Source of the DNA: Pseudomonadota bacterium
GTDB taxonomy: Bacteria > Pseudomonadota > Alphaproteobacteria > Rickettsiales > UBA3002
NCBI GenBank assembly: GCA_963205305.1
Contig: CAUJIC010000067.1
Span: 1-53,066 of the forward strand
Direction of reading: 5' to 3'
DNA length: 53,066 bases
Shown piece by piece: positions 9,740-17,990 of the stretch (its first letter is position 1; every line of letters starts with the position of its first letter). Both the position numbers and the translations under genes were made by a program. The notes under the pieces were generated by a model, which was not told the origin of the DNA, ran no database searches, and worked only from the letters and a program-made list of their open reading frames with translations.

Positions 9740-9774
9740 CATGATGCAGGAATTTTTAATCGAGAGCAAAAACC

Positions 9775-11271
9775 ATGCGCGCTAGTAACCAAAAAGCTGA
9801 TGTCTGCCTGATTTTCGAAGGCGCTTACCCGTATGTCACGGGGGGTGTTTCGGGCTGGGCGCAAGGCCTGATCAAAGAGCAAAGCCATTTGAGCTTTCAC
9901 ATTTGCACCATTATGCCGCGCGATGGTGATGTAACACTGAAATACGATTTGCCAAGCAACGTCATTGGTCTCACCACCATTCGCCTGAACGATTTGCCTG
10001 CGGGCGCCAGTATCAATGGTGGGTTGGCCACCCGCCTGCACCGCGCGCTACGCGAACCGATGGGCGCGCTGACCAGCAACCAGCCGATGAAACTCGATGA
10101 TCTGAAAAAAATCATGGATATTCTGCGTGGCACCCGCGCGACGCTGGGCACCGAAGCCTTGCTCGACCGCGAAGAAGCATGGCAGCAACTGGTCGACCTT
10201 TACGAAACGTCGTTCCCCGACCATTCGTTCCTCGATTATTTCTGGTCGTACCGCGCGATTGCAGGCGGCGTCTACTCCACCCTCCTCGCCCCCTTGCCGC
10301 AGGCGGATATCTATCACTCCATGTCGACAGGTTACGCAGGGTTGATGGCCGCACGCGCGAAAGTGGAAACGGGCAAGCCCGTATTCGTCACCGAGCATGG
10401 TATCTACACCAACGAACGCCGCATCGAGGTAACTTCGGCGGATTGGCTCGAAACAACCTCATCCAAAGCGCTGACGATTGATAAACCACGCCGCGATTTG
10501 CGCGATATGTGGATCGACTCCATCAATAATTTCAGCCGCGTCTGCTACGATGCGAGCGACCGCATCATCACCTTGTTTGCGGGCAACCAAGCCCCACAGA
10601 TTGAGGATGGCGCCGCAATTGAGAAAATGCAGGTGATCCCGAACGGCGTCGACATTAAACGCTTTTCCGACCTTGCCCATCGCCGCCAAGCCACGCCAAC
10701 CATTGGCCTCATTGGCCGTGTGGTGCCGATTAAAGACATCAAAACGTTCATCCGCGCATGCGGGCTGCTGCGCCAAACCGCGCCCGATTTGAAAGCCTAT
10801 GTGATTGGCCCAACCGATGAGGACAACGAATATTACAGCGAGTGCCTGACCCTCGTTCAAATGCTCGGCCTCGAGCGTACCATCACCTTTACGGGTCAAG
10901 CCAAAGTCGATGAATATTTGCCGCTGCTCGATGTGCTGGTGCTGACCAGTATTTCGGAAGCACAGCCGCTGGTGATTCTTGAGGCAGGTGCAGCAGGTAT
11001 CCCGATTGTGGCTACCGATGTTGGCTCGTGCCGCGAAATTATCGAAGGCATGGTGGGCGAAACCCCACACCTTGGCGCGGGCGGTATTGTTACGCCGCTA
11101 GCAAGCCCTGCTTCGACCGCAGATGCGATTTTCACGCTGCTTTCGGATACGACGTTATACGAAAACGCCTCGAACGTGATTCGCACGCGCATCGCGGATT
11201 ATTACAACGAGGGCATCCAACAACAAGCCTACAGAAATCTGTATGCGGAATATTTAAGAAGATCAGCGTAA
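9775..11271 (+). CDS. pelF: PelF glycosyltransferase (GT4 family)
   Basis: A 498-residue GT-B fold glycosyltransferase of family GT4 that polymerises the Pel chain from UDP-sugar in the cytoplasm. The N-terminal signature of PelF proteins, EGAYPYVTGGVSGW, is at residues 15-28. The C-terminal donor domain contains GLIGRVVPIKDIKTF and the EX7E element in SEAQPLVILEAGAAGIP, followed by VATDVGSCREII. Length matches the family. It begins 35 bases after pelE and ends 32 bases before pelG. A 14-codon open frame (9741-9785) lies in the gap and overlaps the start by 11 bases. This is the most secure member of the operon. Confidence 0.95.
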   Translation: MRASNQKADVCLIFEGAYPYVTGGVSGWAQGLIKEQSHLSFHICTIMPRDGDVTLKYDLPSNVIGLTTIRLNDLPAGASINGGLATRLHRALREPMGALTSNQPMKLDDLKKIMDILRGTRATLGTEALLDREEAWQQLVDLYETSFPDHSFLDYFWSYRAIAGGVYSTLLAPLPQADIYHSMSTGYAGLMAARAKVETGKPVFVTEHGIYTNERRIEVTSADWLETTSSKALTIDKPRRDLRDMWIDSINNFSRVCYDASDRIITLFAGNQAPQIEDGAAIEKMQVIPNGVDIKRFSDLAHRRQATPTIGLIGRVVPIKDIKTFIRACGLLRQTAPDLKAYVIGPTDEDNEYYSECLTLVQMLGLERTITFTGQAKVDEYLPLLDVLVLTSISEAQPLVILEAGAAGIPIVATDVGSCREIIEGMVGETPHLGAGGIVTPLASPASTADAIFTLLSDTTLYENASNVIRTRIADYYNEGIQQQAYRNLYAEYLRRSA

Positions 11272-11303
11272 CGCTTTGGCGTTGCCCTAACGGAGACTAG
11301 AAC

Positions 11304-12773
11304 ATGGCTGGTATTGGTTTTGAACTGAACAAAATGGCGCGACGCGATGACCTGATGGGCATTGCAGGGGCGTATCTGCACTCCGCGTTCGCGATTGCGG
11401 GGCCGTGGTTGTTCACCGTAGTGGCGCTTGCATTTACAACGTACCTTTATGGCGGCTCGAACAACGAAGAACTGCTCAATTTCCGCGGCGTGGTGGTCTA
11501 TAACTTCTCGTTCTCACTTGCCCTTTCAGCGCCTGTCTATTTCATCATGACACGCTATTTGGCCGACCAAATCCACGTCAAAAACGTGACCAGCACACCC
11601 ACCGTCATGCTCGAAAGCATGATCCTCGTGTTCCTGTTCAACCTTGGCCTTGCCGTGTTCTTCTACGGCTTTTACTTCAACATGCCGATCGAGCTGCGCT
11701 TGGCAGGTTTTGCCAATATGTTCCTCATTTCCGCCGTATGGCTGCTGTCGGTCTACCTCACCGCGCTCAAGGATTTCTCGGCAGTCACATGGACATTCAT
11801 TGTCGGCATGGTGATTGCGGTGATTGCCGCCAACTACCTCAGCAAATACGGTGCAGCGGGCATGGTGGCGGGCTACGATATTGGTCTTTCCATCATTGTG
11901 TTCATGCTCGCGGGGCGCATTTTCTCGGAATACCCCTACCACCTGACCACCAACTTCGCGATCAAGCCCTTCTGGAAAAAATACTGGGAGCTGGCCGTGG
12001 GTGGCTTCTGCTACAACGCAGCATTGTGGGTCGATAAATGGATTATGTGGTTCGCGCCTGAATCGGTTCAGCTTGATTCCAAGCTGCGTTTCTTCCCCGA
12101 TTACGATTCGGCGATGTTCTTGGCCGCCATGAGCATCCTGCCTTCCATCGCGCTGTTCGTATTCAGCATTGAAACCAACTTCTTCCACCACTACCGCCGC
12201 TTCTACGGGAACATTCTGGCCCACGCATCGCTACGCCGTATTCGCCAGTTCCATTCCAAAATCATGGAAGCGATTGTGGAAGGTGCGCGCAGTGTGGTGG
12301 TGTTGCAAGGTGTGCTTGCCTTCTTGCTCATCATTCTTGCCCCACAAATCTTCGAGAAGCTGCACATGTTCTTCGTGCAGCTGGGCATTTTCCGTCTGGG
12401 TATCCTTGGCTCGTTCTTCCAAGTGCTCATCCTGTTCGCCACCATCATCCTCAGCTATTTCGATTGCCGTAAATCGAATATGTGGATTTTTGTGATTTAC
12501 CTCGCGACCAACACCATCTTCACGCTCATCAGCTTACAGGCGGGCTATAATTACTATGGCTATGGGTTCTTCCTCGCTTCGGCGCTCACCTTCTTCATCG
12601 CGGCGGCTATCCTGCTCAGCCATGTGCGGAAGCTGCCGTACCACGCCTTTATCAGCAACAACAACTCCGTGAAGTTGCCTAAGGCCGAAACCAGCGCCGA
12701 TTACTACGAGCACGAGGGCGAGTTCAACATGGGCGTCGACCGTAAGGAAGTGCTGCACCCAAGCAAGGCGTAA
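11304..12773 (+). CDS. pelG: PelG polysaccharide transporter (MOP/MATE-like flippase)
   Basis: A 489-residue polytopic protein with about 12 predicted transmembrane helices, starting with the PelG-typical MAGIGFELNKMARRDDL and GAYLHSAFAIAGPWLF. It belongs to the Wzx-like branch of the MOP superfamily and would carry the nascent chain across the inner membrane together with PelD and PelE. The last 50 residues are soluble and charged. The start has a good ribosome site (CGGAGACTAGAAC before ATG). It is the last gene of the operon. No strong hairpin terminator is seen in the 140 bases before the next promoter, so read-through is possible. Confidence 0.95.
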   Translation: MAGIGFELNKMARRDDLMGIAGAYLHSAFAIAGPWLFTVVALAFTTYLYGGSNNEELLNFRGVVVYNFSFSLALSAPVYFIMTRYLADQIHVKNVTSTPTVMLESMILVFLFNLGLAVFFYGFYFNMPIELRLAGFANMFLISAVWLLSVYLTALKDFSAVTWTFIVGMVIAVIAANYLSKYGAAGMVAGYDIGLSIIVFMLAGRIFSEYPYHLTTNFAIKPFWKKYWELAVGGFCYNAALWVDKWIMWFAPESVQLDSKLRFFPDYDSAMFLAAMSILPSIALFVFSIETNFFHHYRRFYGNILAHASLRRIRQFHSKIMEAIVEGARSVVVLQGVLAFLLIILAPQIFEKLHMFFVQLGIFRLGILGSFFQVLILFATIILSYFDCRKSNMWIFVIYLATNTIFTLISLQAGYNYYGYGFFLASALTFFIAAAILLSHVRKLPYHAFISNNNSVKLPKAETSADYYEHEGEFNMGVDRKEVLHPSKA

Positions 12774-12915
12774 CCCATCCTCTGAGGGTTATTCCAAGGC
12801 TCTATTTGAGGTAGTCCAGCCCTTCCGCGGGGACATACCCACACGCCTATGTGGCAGAAATGCTTGGCCTGTGGCAAAAAGACCCTTTCGTAACAAACTG
12901 TAGTAATATTTTTAC

Positions 12916-12942
12916 TTTACAACCCCCCAATCCATGTATAAT
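12916..12942 (+). promoter_or_regulatory. sigma-70 type promoter of the decarboxylase gene
   Basis: A -35 element TTTACA (12916-12921, one mismatch to TTGACA) and a perfect -10 TATAAT (12937-12942) are separated by 15 bases, shorter than ideal. A transcript starting near 12949 would have a leader of about 145 bases before the ATG at 13096, which matches the structured region found there. The 322-base gap from pelG (12774-13095) otherwise holds only a repeated TGTGGCA and no gene. Confidence 0.5.
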
Positions 12943-12983
12943 TGGAACTGGCCGCAAATCCCATGGCGTGTAGAGATCCCTAG

Positions 12984-13060
12984 AGGGGTAGGTTTAACAA
13001 AACCGATCCAGCAAGGTGACCTTGGCACCCCTGTCATAAATCCGTCGCAAGGTTTGCTGG
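12984..13060 (+). ncRNA. structured 5' leader of the decarboxylase mRNA (speF-leader-like candidate)
   Basis: Several exact complementary segments can be read by eye. P1 pairs AGGGGT (12984-12989) with ACCCCT (13027-13032). Inside it, GGTTT (12991-12995) pairs with AAACC (13000-13004), and CAAGG (13012-13016) pairs with CCTTG (13020-13024). A competing or pseudoknotted fold pairs CCAGCAA (13008-13014) with TTGCTGG (13054-13060), and ACCTTG (13019-13024) with CAAGGT (13048-13053). Alphaproteobacterial ornithine decarboxylase genes are known to carry a conserved speF leader RNA. Whether this is that family was not tested. The two folds and the position 36 bases before the start codon suggest polyamine- or ornithine-responsive control. 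Confidence 0.55.
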
Positions 13061-13095
13061 TGCGTTTGGTTAACGTACTAACGAGGATTTATGAC

Positions 13096-14283
13096 ATGCG
13101 AAGCTACACATCGCCCGATTCCGCTGTAAAGCACTTACAGCCCGAACAAGCCGTTGTTTTATATCGTCCTCATGCGCTGAAACGCGCCGTGGACATGTTT
13201 TTGACCAAATTCCGTGGCAGTGTGCTTTACGCGGTTAAAACCAACCCCGATGAACATGTGCTCAAGGATTTGTGGGCGAATGGCGTTCGCAAATTCGATG
13301 CAGCGAGCTTGCACGAAGTGGCCATGGTGCGCGGCCTGTTCCCCACGGCAGAAATCTATTTCATGCACACCATCAAATCACGCACCGCAATCCGCGAGGC
13401 GTATTTCACCTATGGCGTGCGGCATTTCTCGCTCGATTGCGAGGAAGAACTGGCCAAAATCCTTGTCGAAACGAAATATGCCGACGATCTGGGCTTGCAT
13501 GTGCGTATTGCTATCCCCAACACCTATGCCGAGCTGGCGCTGACCGATAAATTCGGCGCGAACCTCGATGTGGCACCTGCCCTGCTCAACCGCGTGCGTG
13601 CGGTGGCAGCGCATGCGGGCGTGTGCTTCCATGTCGGCAGCCAGTGCATGCACCCCGATGCCTATAAACTCGCGATTAAACTGGCTAAGCAAGTGGTGAA
13701 GCAATCCGGCGTGCGGATTGATTCGTTCGATGTCGGCGGCGGCTTCCCTAGCATTTACCCAGGCATGACCCCACCCGATATGCAGCTCTACTTCAACGCC
13801 ATCCACGAGGCGACGCGCGACATCATCAAGCAGCACGGGTGCCAGTTGCTGGCCGAACCTGGCCGCGCGCTGGTGGCCGAAAGCGGCTCCGTGCTGGTGC
13901 GTGTGGAAGCGCGTAAGGGCGATTTCCTCTACCTCAACGACGGCACCTATGGTTCGCTGTTCGATGCAGGCGTGCCCAAATTCATCTTCCCTGCCCGTTT
14001 GCTGAACCGCACCGGCAGCGAGGAGGAAAAAGGCTTCAGCTTCTATGGCCCCACCTGCGACACGATGGACTTCATGAAGGGCCCCTTCATGCTGCCTGCG
14101 GATGTGAAGGAAGGCGATTACCTTGAAATCGGCCAATTGGGCGCCTATGGCCGCACCATGGCGACGCGTTTCAACGGCTTTGCCATCGCCAACATGCCCG
14201 TCATTGTGCGTGATGAACCGCTGATGAGCCTCTATAACGACACCCAAGTCGAGCGCCGCATTGCGGTGGCCGCGCGGGGATAA
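13096..14283 (+). CDS. ornithine/lysine/arginine-type decarboxylase, PLP fold type III
   Basis: A 395-residue alanine-racemase-fold decarboxylase that most likely converts ornithine to putrescine, the first step of polyamine synthesis. Pyridoxal phosphate would be bound by Lys48 in LYAVKTNP. Further family motifs are HVGSQC, FDVGGGFPSIYPG, LAEPGRALVAESG and the catalytic cysteine region YGPTCDTMD near the C-terminus. Short bacterial enzymes of this type can also accept lysine, so substrate is inferred. The frame extends upstream to 12934, but that part overlaps the promoter and leader. The ATG at 13096 has an ACGAGGA ribosome site and begins where the family normally begins. The neighbouring deoxyhypusine-synthase-like gene supports a polyamine role. 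Confidence 0.9.
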   Translation: MRSYTSPDSAVKHLQPEQAVVLYRPHALKRAVDMFLTKFRGSVLYAVKTNPDEHVLKDLWANGVRKFDAASLHEVAMVRGLFPTAEIYFMHTIKSRTAIREAYFTYGVRHFSLDCEEELAKILVETKYADDLGLHVRIAIPNTYAELALTDKFGANLDVAPALLNRVRAVAAHAGVCFHVGSQCMHPDAYKLAIKLAKQVVKQSGVRIDSFDVGGGFPSIYPGMTPPDMQLYFNAIHEATRDIIKQHGCQLLAEPGRALVAESGSVLVRVEARKGDFLYLNDGTYGSLFDAGVPKFIFPARLLNRTGSEEEKGFSFYGPTCDTMDFMKGPFMLPADVKEGDYLEIGQLGAYGRTMATRFNGFAIANMPVIVRDEPLMSLYNDTQVERRIAVAARG

Positions 14284-14303
14284 GCCCTCACCCACCCATA
14301 AAA

Positions 14304-14349
14304 CGCCGCCGCTTGCCACATTTTCGTGTGACAGCGGCGGTTTATTTTG
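14304..14349 (+). terminator. Rho-independent terminator after the decarboxylase gene
   Basis: CCGCCGCT (14306-14313) pairs with AGCGGCGG (14333-14340). An inner CACA/TGTG pairing closes a TTTTCG loop, and the hairpin is followed by TTTATTTTG. It ends the decarboxylase transcript, so the downstream gene probably has its own promoter or depends on read-through. Confidence 0.85.
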
Positions 14350-14389
14350 TTAAACGCCCCCCAACATAAAAATAACCACGGAGACCACC

Positions 14390-15442
14390 ATGACCGCTGC
14401 TGTAAAAAACAAGACCAATGCCAAAGCCGAGTTGCTGGGCAAAACCGTCGAGCATATCGACTTCACCAGCTTCGATGCCCGCCCCATCATCGATGGCATG
14501 AGCAACATGAGCTTCACCAGCCGCGACCTTGGCCGCGCCACCAGCATCTATAACCAAATGCTGGCCGATAAAGACTGCTCCATCATCCTCACCCTTGCTG
14601 GTTCCACCAGCGCAGGCGGCTGCATGAAGCTCTATGCCGACTTGATTCGCTACAACATGGTGGATGCGATTGTCGCAACGGGCGCAAGCATTGTGGACAT
14701 GGATTTCTTCGAGGCGTTGGGCTTTAAGCACTACCATGGCAGCGCGAGCGGGCAGGACGACAAATATTTGCGCGACCTTTATATCGACCGTATTTACGAT
14801 ACCTACATCGACGAGGAAGAGCTACAAGCGTGTGACCACACGATTTTGGAAATCGCGAACAGCCTTGAGCCACGTGGCTACAGCAGCCGCGAATTCATCC
14901 GCGAAATGGGCAAGTGGCTCGCTGCAGGCAACGCCAAGAAAAAAGACAGCCTCGTGCAGCTGGCCTATGAAAATGATGTGCCAATTTTCTGCCCTGCGTT
15001 TGTCGATTCATCGGCAGGGTTTGGCCTTGTGAAACACCAAGTGGATAACCCCAAAAAGCACATGATGCTCGATGCGATTGCCGATTTCCGCGAACTGACG
15101 GATATCAAAATCAAAGCGGGCACCACGGGGCTTCTCATGGTGGGTGGCGGCGTGCCAAAGAACTTCACGCAAGATACCGTCGTGTGTGCCGAGATTCTCG
15201 GCCACGAGGATGTGGCCATGCACAAATACGCCGTACAGATCACCATCGCCGATGTACGCGACGGCGCATGCTCGTCCTCAACCCTGAAAGAGGCTTGCAG
15301 CTGGGGCAAGGTGGATACGGCGCTGGAGCAAATGGTATTCGCCGAGGCGGGCAGCGTGCTGCCGCTCATGTGCTCGGATGCTTACCACCGTGGCCACTGG
15401 AAGAACCGCGCCAAGCGCAGCTTCACGAAGCTGTTTGCTTAG
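14390..15442 (+). CDS. deoxyhypusine-synthase-like polyamine aminobutyltransferase
   Basis: A 350-residue member of the deoxyhypusine synthase family. Bacteria lack eIF5A, and bacterial homologues are thought to transfer the aminobutyl group of a polyamine to another small amine, for example giving homospermidine. The active-site lysine of deoxyhypusine synthase is in an SWGK motif; here CSWGKV puts it at Lys307. NAD-binding family segments such as LTLAGSTSAGGCMKLYADLI and KAGTTGLLMVGGGVPKNF are present. The eukaryotic EFDGSDSGA segment is replaced by VRDGACSSST, in line with a changed acceptor. It follows the decarboxylase that would make its substrate. The start has a GGAG site nine bases upstream. 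The exact product is not knowable from sequence. Confidence 0.85.
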   Translation: MTAAVKNKTNAKAELLGKTVEHIDFTSFDARPIIDGMSNMSFTSRDLGRATSIYNQMLADKDCSIILTLAGSTSAGGCMKLYADLIRYNMVDAIVATGASIVDMDFFEALGFKHYHGSASGQDDKYLRDLYIDRIYDTYIDEEELQACDHTILEIANSLEPRGYSSREFIREMGKWLAAGNAKKKDSLVQLAYENDVPIFCPAFVDSSAGFGLVKHQVDNPKKHMMLDAIADFRELTDIKIKAGTTGLLMVGGGVPKNFTQDTVVCAEILGHEDVAMHKYAVQITIADVRDGACSSSTLKEACSWGKVDTALEQMVFAEAGSVLPLMCSDAYHRGHWKNRAKRSFTKLFA

Positions 15443-15465
15443 AGGCTTCAAAGCAGCTTAAAACA

Positions 15466-15497
15466 AAAAAGGCGGGGAGCAATCCCCGCCTTTTTAT
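15466..15497. terminator. bidirectional terminator between the DHS-like gene and the orphan repeat gene
   Basis: GGCGGGGA (15471-15478) and TCCCCGCC (15483-15490) form an 8-bp stem with a GCAA loop, flanked by AAAAAA on one side and TTTTTATTTTT on the other. It can therefore stop transcripts from both convergent genes. Confidence 0.9.
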
Positions 15498-15516
15498 TTT
15501 TGCAGGCAAACAGCTA

Positions 15517-16443
15517 CTACCGTGCTCGCTCACCACTATGAGGCTTGCCGGTTATAGTAGCACCAGCGGCATCACCACTCTTCACTCCATCGGGGAATTT
15601 GGGCAAATGTTCGGCATTTAGCTGTTGATTGCGTAATGGCGCTGACGTTAGCGGTGGTGCTGGCGGAGACTCTGGTTTATTCACCACTGAATTACCGAAA
15701 GCAGCGCTTATGTTGTCTAGTCTCTTATCAACGCCTGTGCGCAAATCTCCTAAAGCAGTGCTTATGTTGTCGAGTCTTTTTTCAATACCCGTGCGCAGAT
15801 CTCCTAGAGCAGTGCTTATGTTATCTAGTCTCTTCTCAATACCCGTGCGCAGATCTACATTGGCTGGGTTAACAAACCCACGACCTGCCCCAGCTTCTAG
15901 ATACTCCTGCGTAGTTGGCGCAGGCAATAGAACTGGCGGCAGCGTAAGACTAGCCATCTGATTGCTACTATCCATATTTTTAACTGAAAGTGCTTGGCAA
16001 CTATCACCAGATAGTTTTGGTGCATTCTGAATGAATTTTGTCAAAGAGGCGGCATCCTGCGCATTTACTACATCTTTGCTTAGAACCTTCTTAACGGCTT
16101 CACTTGCTTCTAGCGCGACTTCACAATCAAACCCTTGCGACCTACTCGTTTTTTTTATGGGCCATATACTACTCTCTGGCCTAATATCAATGACACCGCC
16201 CGCCTCGTCGTATGATGCGTATTTATCTCCACTTCTTATGCTTACAATCTTGGAGTCCTTCCCTGGGTTTTTTCCTTTGGATTTAGCTATTTCTGACAAA
16301 TCAGTCATGCCAACCTCAAAGTTCCCTAGTCTGGCAAGCGTATAACCATCTGGTAACTTTACAACTGTACCATCACGTTGGTTGGCTTTATCGAAAAGCC
16401 CATTAACATCTGATTGTTTTGATTTCTCATCTTTATCAGACAC
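15517..16443 (-). CDS. orphan protein with three tandem 18-residue repeats
   Basis: A 308-residue protein I do not recognise. It starts with GTG (16441-16443) behind a GGGGG tract. There is no signal peptide or membrane helix. The N-terminal 60 residues are charged. A middle part (about 105-155) is helical with two cysteines. Residues 198-251 are three copies of LRTGIEKRLDNISTALGD (the third variant), an amphipathic heptad-like pattern suggesting a short coiled coil or oligomerisation rod. The tail is Pro-rich and disordered. Base composition is more AT-rich than the neighbours. It sits alone, convergent with the DHS-like gene and divergent from the symporter gene. An accessory or secreted-effector role is possible but unsupported. 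Confidence 0.7.
   Translation of the reverse strand: MSDKDEKSKQSDVNGLFDKANQRDGTVVKLPDGYTLARLGNFEVGMTDLSEIAKSKGKNPGKDSKIVSIRSGDKYASYDEAGGVIDIRPESSIWPIKKTSRSQGFDCEVALEASEAVKKVLSKDVVNAQDAASLTKFIQNAPKLSGDSCQALSVKNMDSSNQMASLTLPPVLLPAPTTQEYLEAGAGRGFVNPANVDLRTGIEKRLDNISTALGDLRTGIEKRLDNISTALGDLRTGVDKRLDNISAAFGNSVVNKPESPPAPPLTSAPLRNQQLNAEHLPKFPDGVKSGDAAGATITGKPHSGERAR
15691..15852 (-). repeat. three tandem 54-bp repeats inside the orphan gene
   Basis: Three consecutive 54-base units code for residues 198-215, 216-233 and 234-251 of the orphan protein. The second and first units are nearly identical at protein level. The third has substitutions (GVDK, ISAAFGN). Because the period is a multiple of three, copy number can change by slippage without breaking the frame. 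Confidence 0.9.
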
Positions 16444-16729
16444 AAAACCCCCGTGCGCTATTTACTAGTCGATTGTACACTCAACCAATTAATTTTTAAT
16501 TAAAACTCCCTTACTATTACCTTATCGCTGGGACACACTGATAAACAATCATTTCCATCGATGGGTGGCCTGAAACCTTCTTGAATGAGGACAGGCAGCA
16601 CTACACTTACCCACCCCCATGCTGCACCGCACACCAACCTTGAAAAATAACTAGCATCTGCCCTACGCGCTGCTAGGGTGGCGCGCGATTTCATGCCCCT
16701 TTCTTCAATAACTACGCGTAAGGTAACTC

Positions 16730-17989
16730 ATGGCCGGTGCAGACGTTAAAGAATTCACAGTATTTGGCCTCAAAATGTGGCAGCAAGTGGTGCTGTGCCT
16801 TGTGTTAGGCATTATCACTGGCTTTGTAATGAAGGAAGACGCGGCAGGTTTTAAAATCCTTGGCACCATCTTCATCAACCTCATCAAAATGGTTGTGGTT
16901 CCCCTCATTTTCCTCGCTCTTGCATCGGGGATCACCAGTATGGCAGGCAGCTCGAACTTCAAGCGTGTTGGTATCAAGGGCCTCGTCGCCTACCTCGCCA
17001 CGGCACTGTTTGCTGTGGTTATCGGCCTCATTGCAGGAGAAGTCTTCCACCCTGGCCTTGGCCTGCAAGTCAACATTAACGAGTTCGCTAGCGCCACCGC
17101 TGGCGCCACCGAAGCCCCACCCGTGACGGTGAAAGACTTTCTGCTAGGTCTCATCTCCACCAACATCTTTAAATCGTTCACCGAGGCAAACCTGCTGCAA
17201 GTAATTGTCTTTGCCGTTATCTTCGGCATGACCGTCAACAGCATGGGTGCCAAGGCAGAGCGCGTGCGCGAGATGATTCACGATTGGGCGATGGTGATCT
17301 TCAAGATGATCGAATACATCGTCCGCCTCGCGCCCATGGCTGTGTTTGGCTACATGGCGTGGACAGTGGGCACGCAAGGCGTCGAGATCATCAAAATCCT
17401 CGCTGAACTCTGCGCCGCAGTGATTGCAGCTTGCGTCGTACAATACCTGCTTCTTGGTGTGCTCATCTTGGTCTTCGCACGCATCAACCCGCTGCCGTTC
17501 TACCGCAAGCTGGTGACCACACAGGTAATGGCGTTCTCCACCTCATCCTCGAAGGCCACACTCACTACCGCCATGCGCGAGTGCGAGACCAAACTTGGCG
17601 TATCCGAGCAGATCTGCCGCTTTGTACTGCCACTGGGTGCTGCCATCAACATGAGCGGCACGGCGATTTACCTCGCCATCTGCGCCCTGTTCTTTGCGCA
17701 ATTCTTTGGTGTTGAGCTACACACGCTCGATTACGCCATGCTGCTGTTGACATGTACCTTAGGCTCCATCGGCGCGGCGGGTATTCCCTCGGGATCCATC
17801 ATTTTCATGAGCATGGTACTGCACTCGGTCGGCTTACCGATTGAGGGCATTGGCCTCATCCTCGGTGTTGATCGCATTCTCGATATGTTACGCACGATGA
17901 TCAACATCACGGGTGATTGCGCGATTACGCTCATCATCGACGCTAGCGAGAAAACCCTGAACAAAGACGTCTACCACAGTAAGGACTAA
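16730..17989 (+). CDS. dicarboxylate/amino acid:cation symporter (DAACS family)
   Basis: A 419-residue secondary transporter of the glutamate/aspartate/C4-dicarboxylate symporter family (GltP/DctA type) in the inner membrane. Family signatures are the serine-rich re-entrant loop AFSTSSSKATLTTAM (about 265-280), NMSGTAIYLAICALFFAQ and the second hairpin GSIGAAGIPSGSIIF. Helical hydrophobic segments cover most of the protein. The substrate could be glutamate, aspartate or dicarboxylates and is not fixed by sequence. The start ATG at 16730 follows a GTAAGGTAACTC site. secF follows after one base, so the two are co-transcribed. The 286 bases upstream (16444-16729) show no convincing gene; only a 64-codon minus-strand frame is open there, and I do not trust it. 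Confidence 0.9.
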   Translation: MAGADVKEFTVFGLKMWQQVVLCLVLGIITGFVMKEDAAGFKILGTIFINLIKMVVVPLIFLALASGITSMAGSSNFKRVGIKGLVAYLATALFAVVIGLIAGEVFHPGLGLQVNINEFASATAGATEAPPVTVKDFLLGLISTNIFKSFTEANLLQVIVFAVIFGMTVNSMGAKAERVREMIHDWAMVIFKMIEYIVRLAPMAVFGYMAWTVGTQGVEIIKILAELCAAVIAACVVQYLLLGVLILVFARINPLPFYRKLVTTQVMAFSTSSSKATLTTAMRECETKLGVSEQICRFVLPLGAAINMSGTAIYLAICALFFAQFFGVELHTLDYAMLLLTCTLGSIGAAGIPSGSIIFMSMVLHSVGLPIEGIGLILGVDRILDMLRTMINITGDCAITLIIDASEKTLNKDVYHSKD

Positions 17990-17990
17990 C

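Noticed and set aside
12840..12880. Sigma-54 promoter from the repeated TGTGGCA
   Set aside because: The GG to GC spacing does not fit the -24/-12 consensus.
12934..13095. 54-codon N-terminal extension of the decarboxylase
   Set aside because: Its first codons overlap the -10 element and it covers the structured leader; the family starts at 13096 with a ribosome site.
15691..15852. CRISPR array
   Set aside because: The three 54-base units are contiguous without spacers and are in frame inside a gene. No other spaced repeat array was seen in the window.
16500..16694. 64-codon minus-strand frame before the symporter gene
   Set aside because: No ribosome site, no family features and mixed composition; probably chance.
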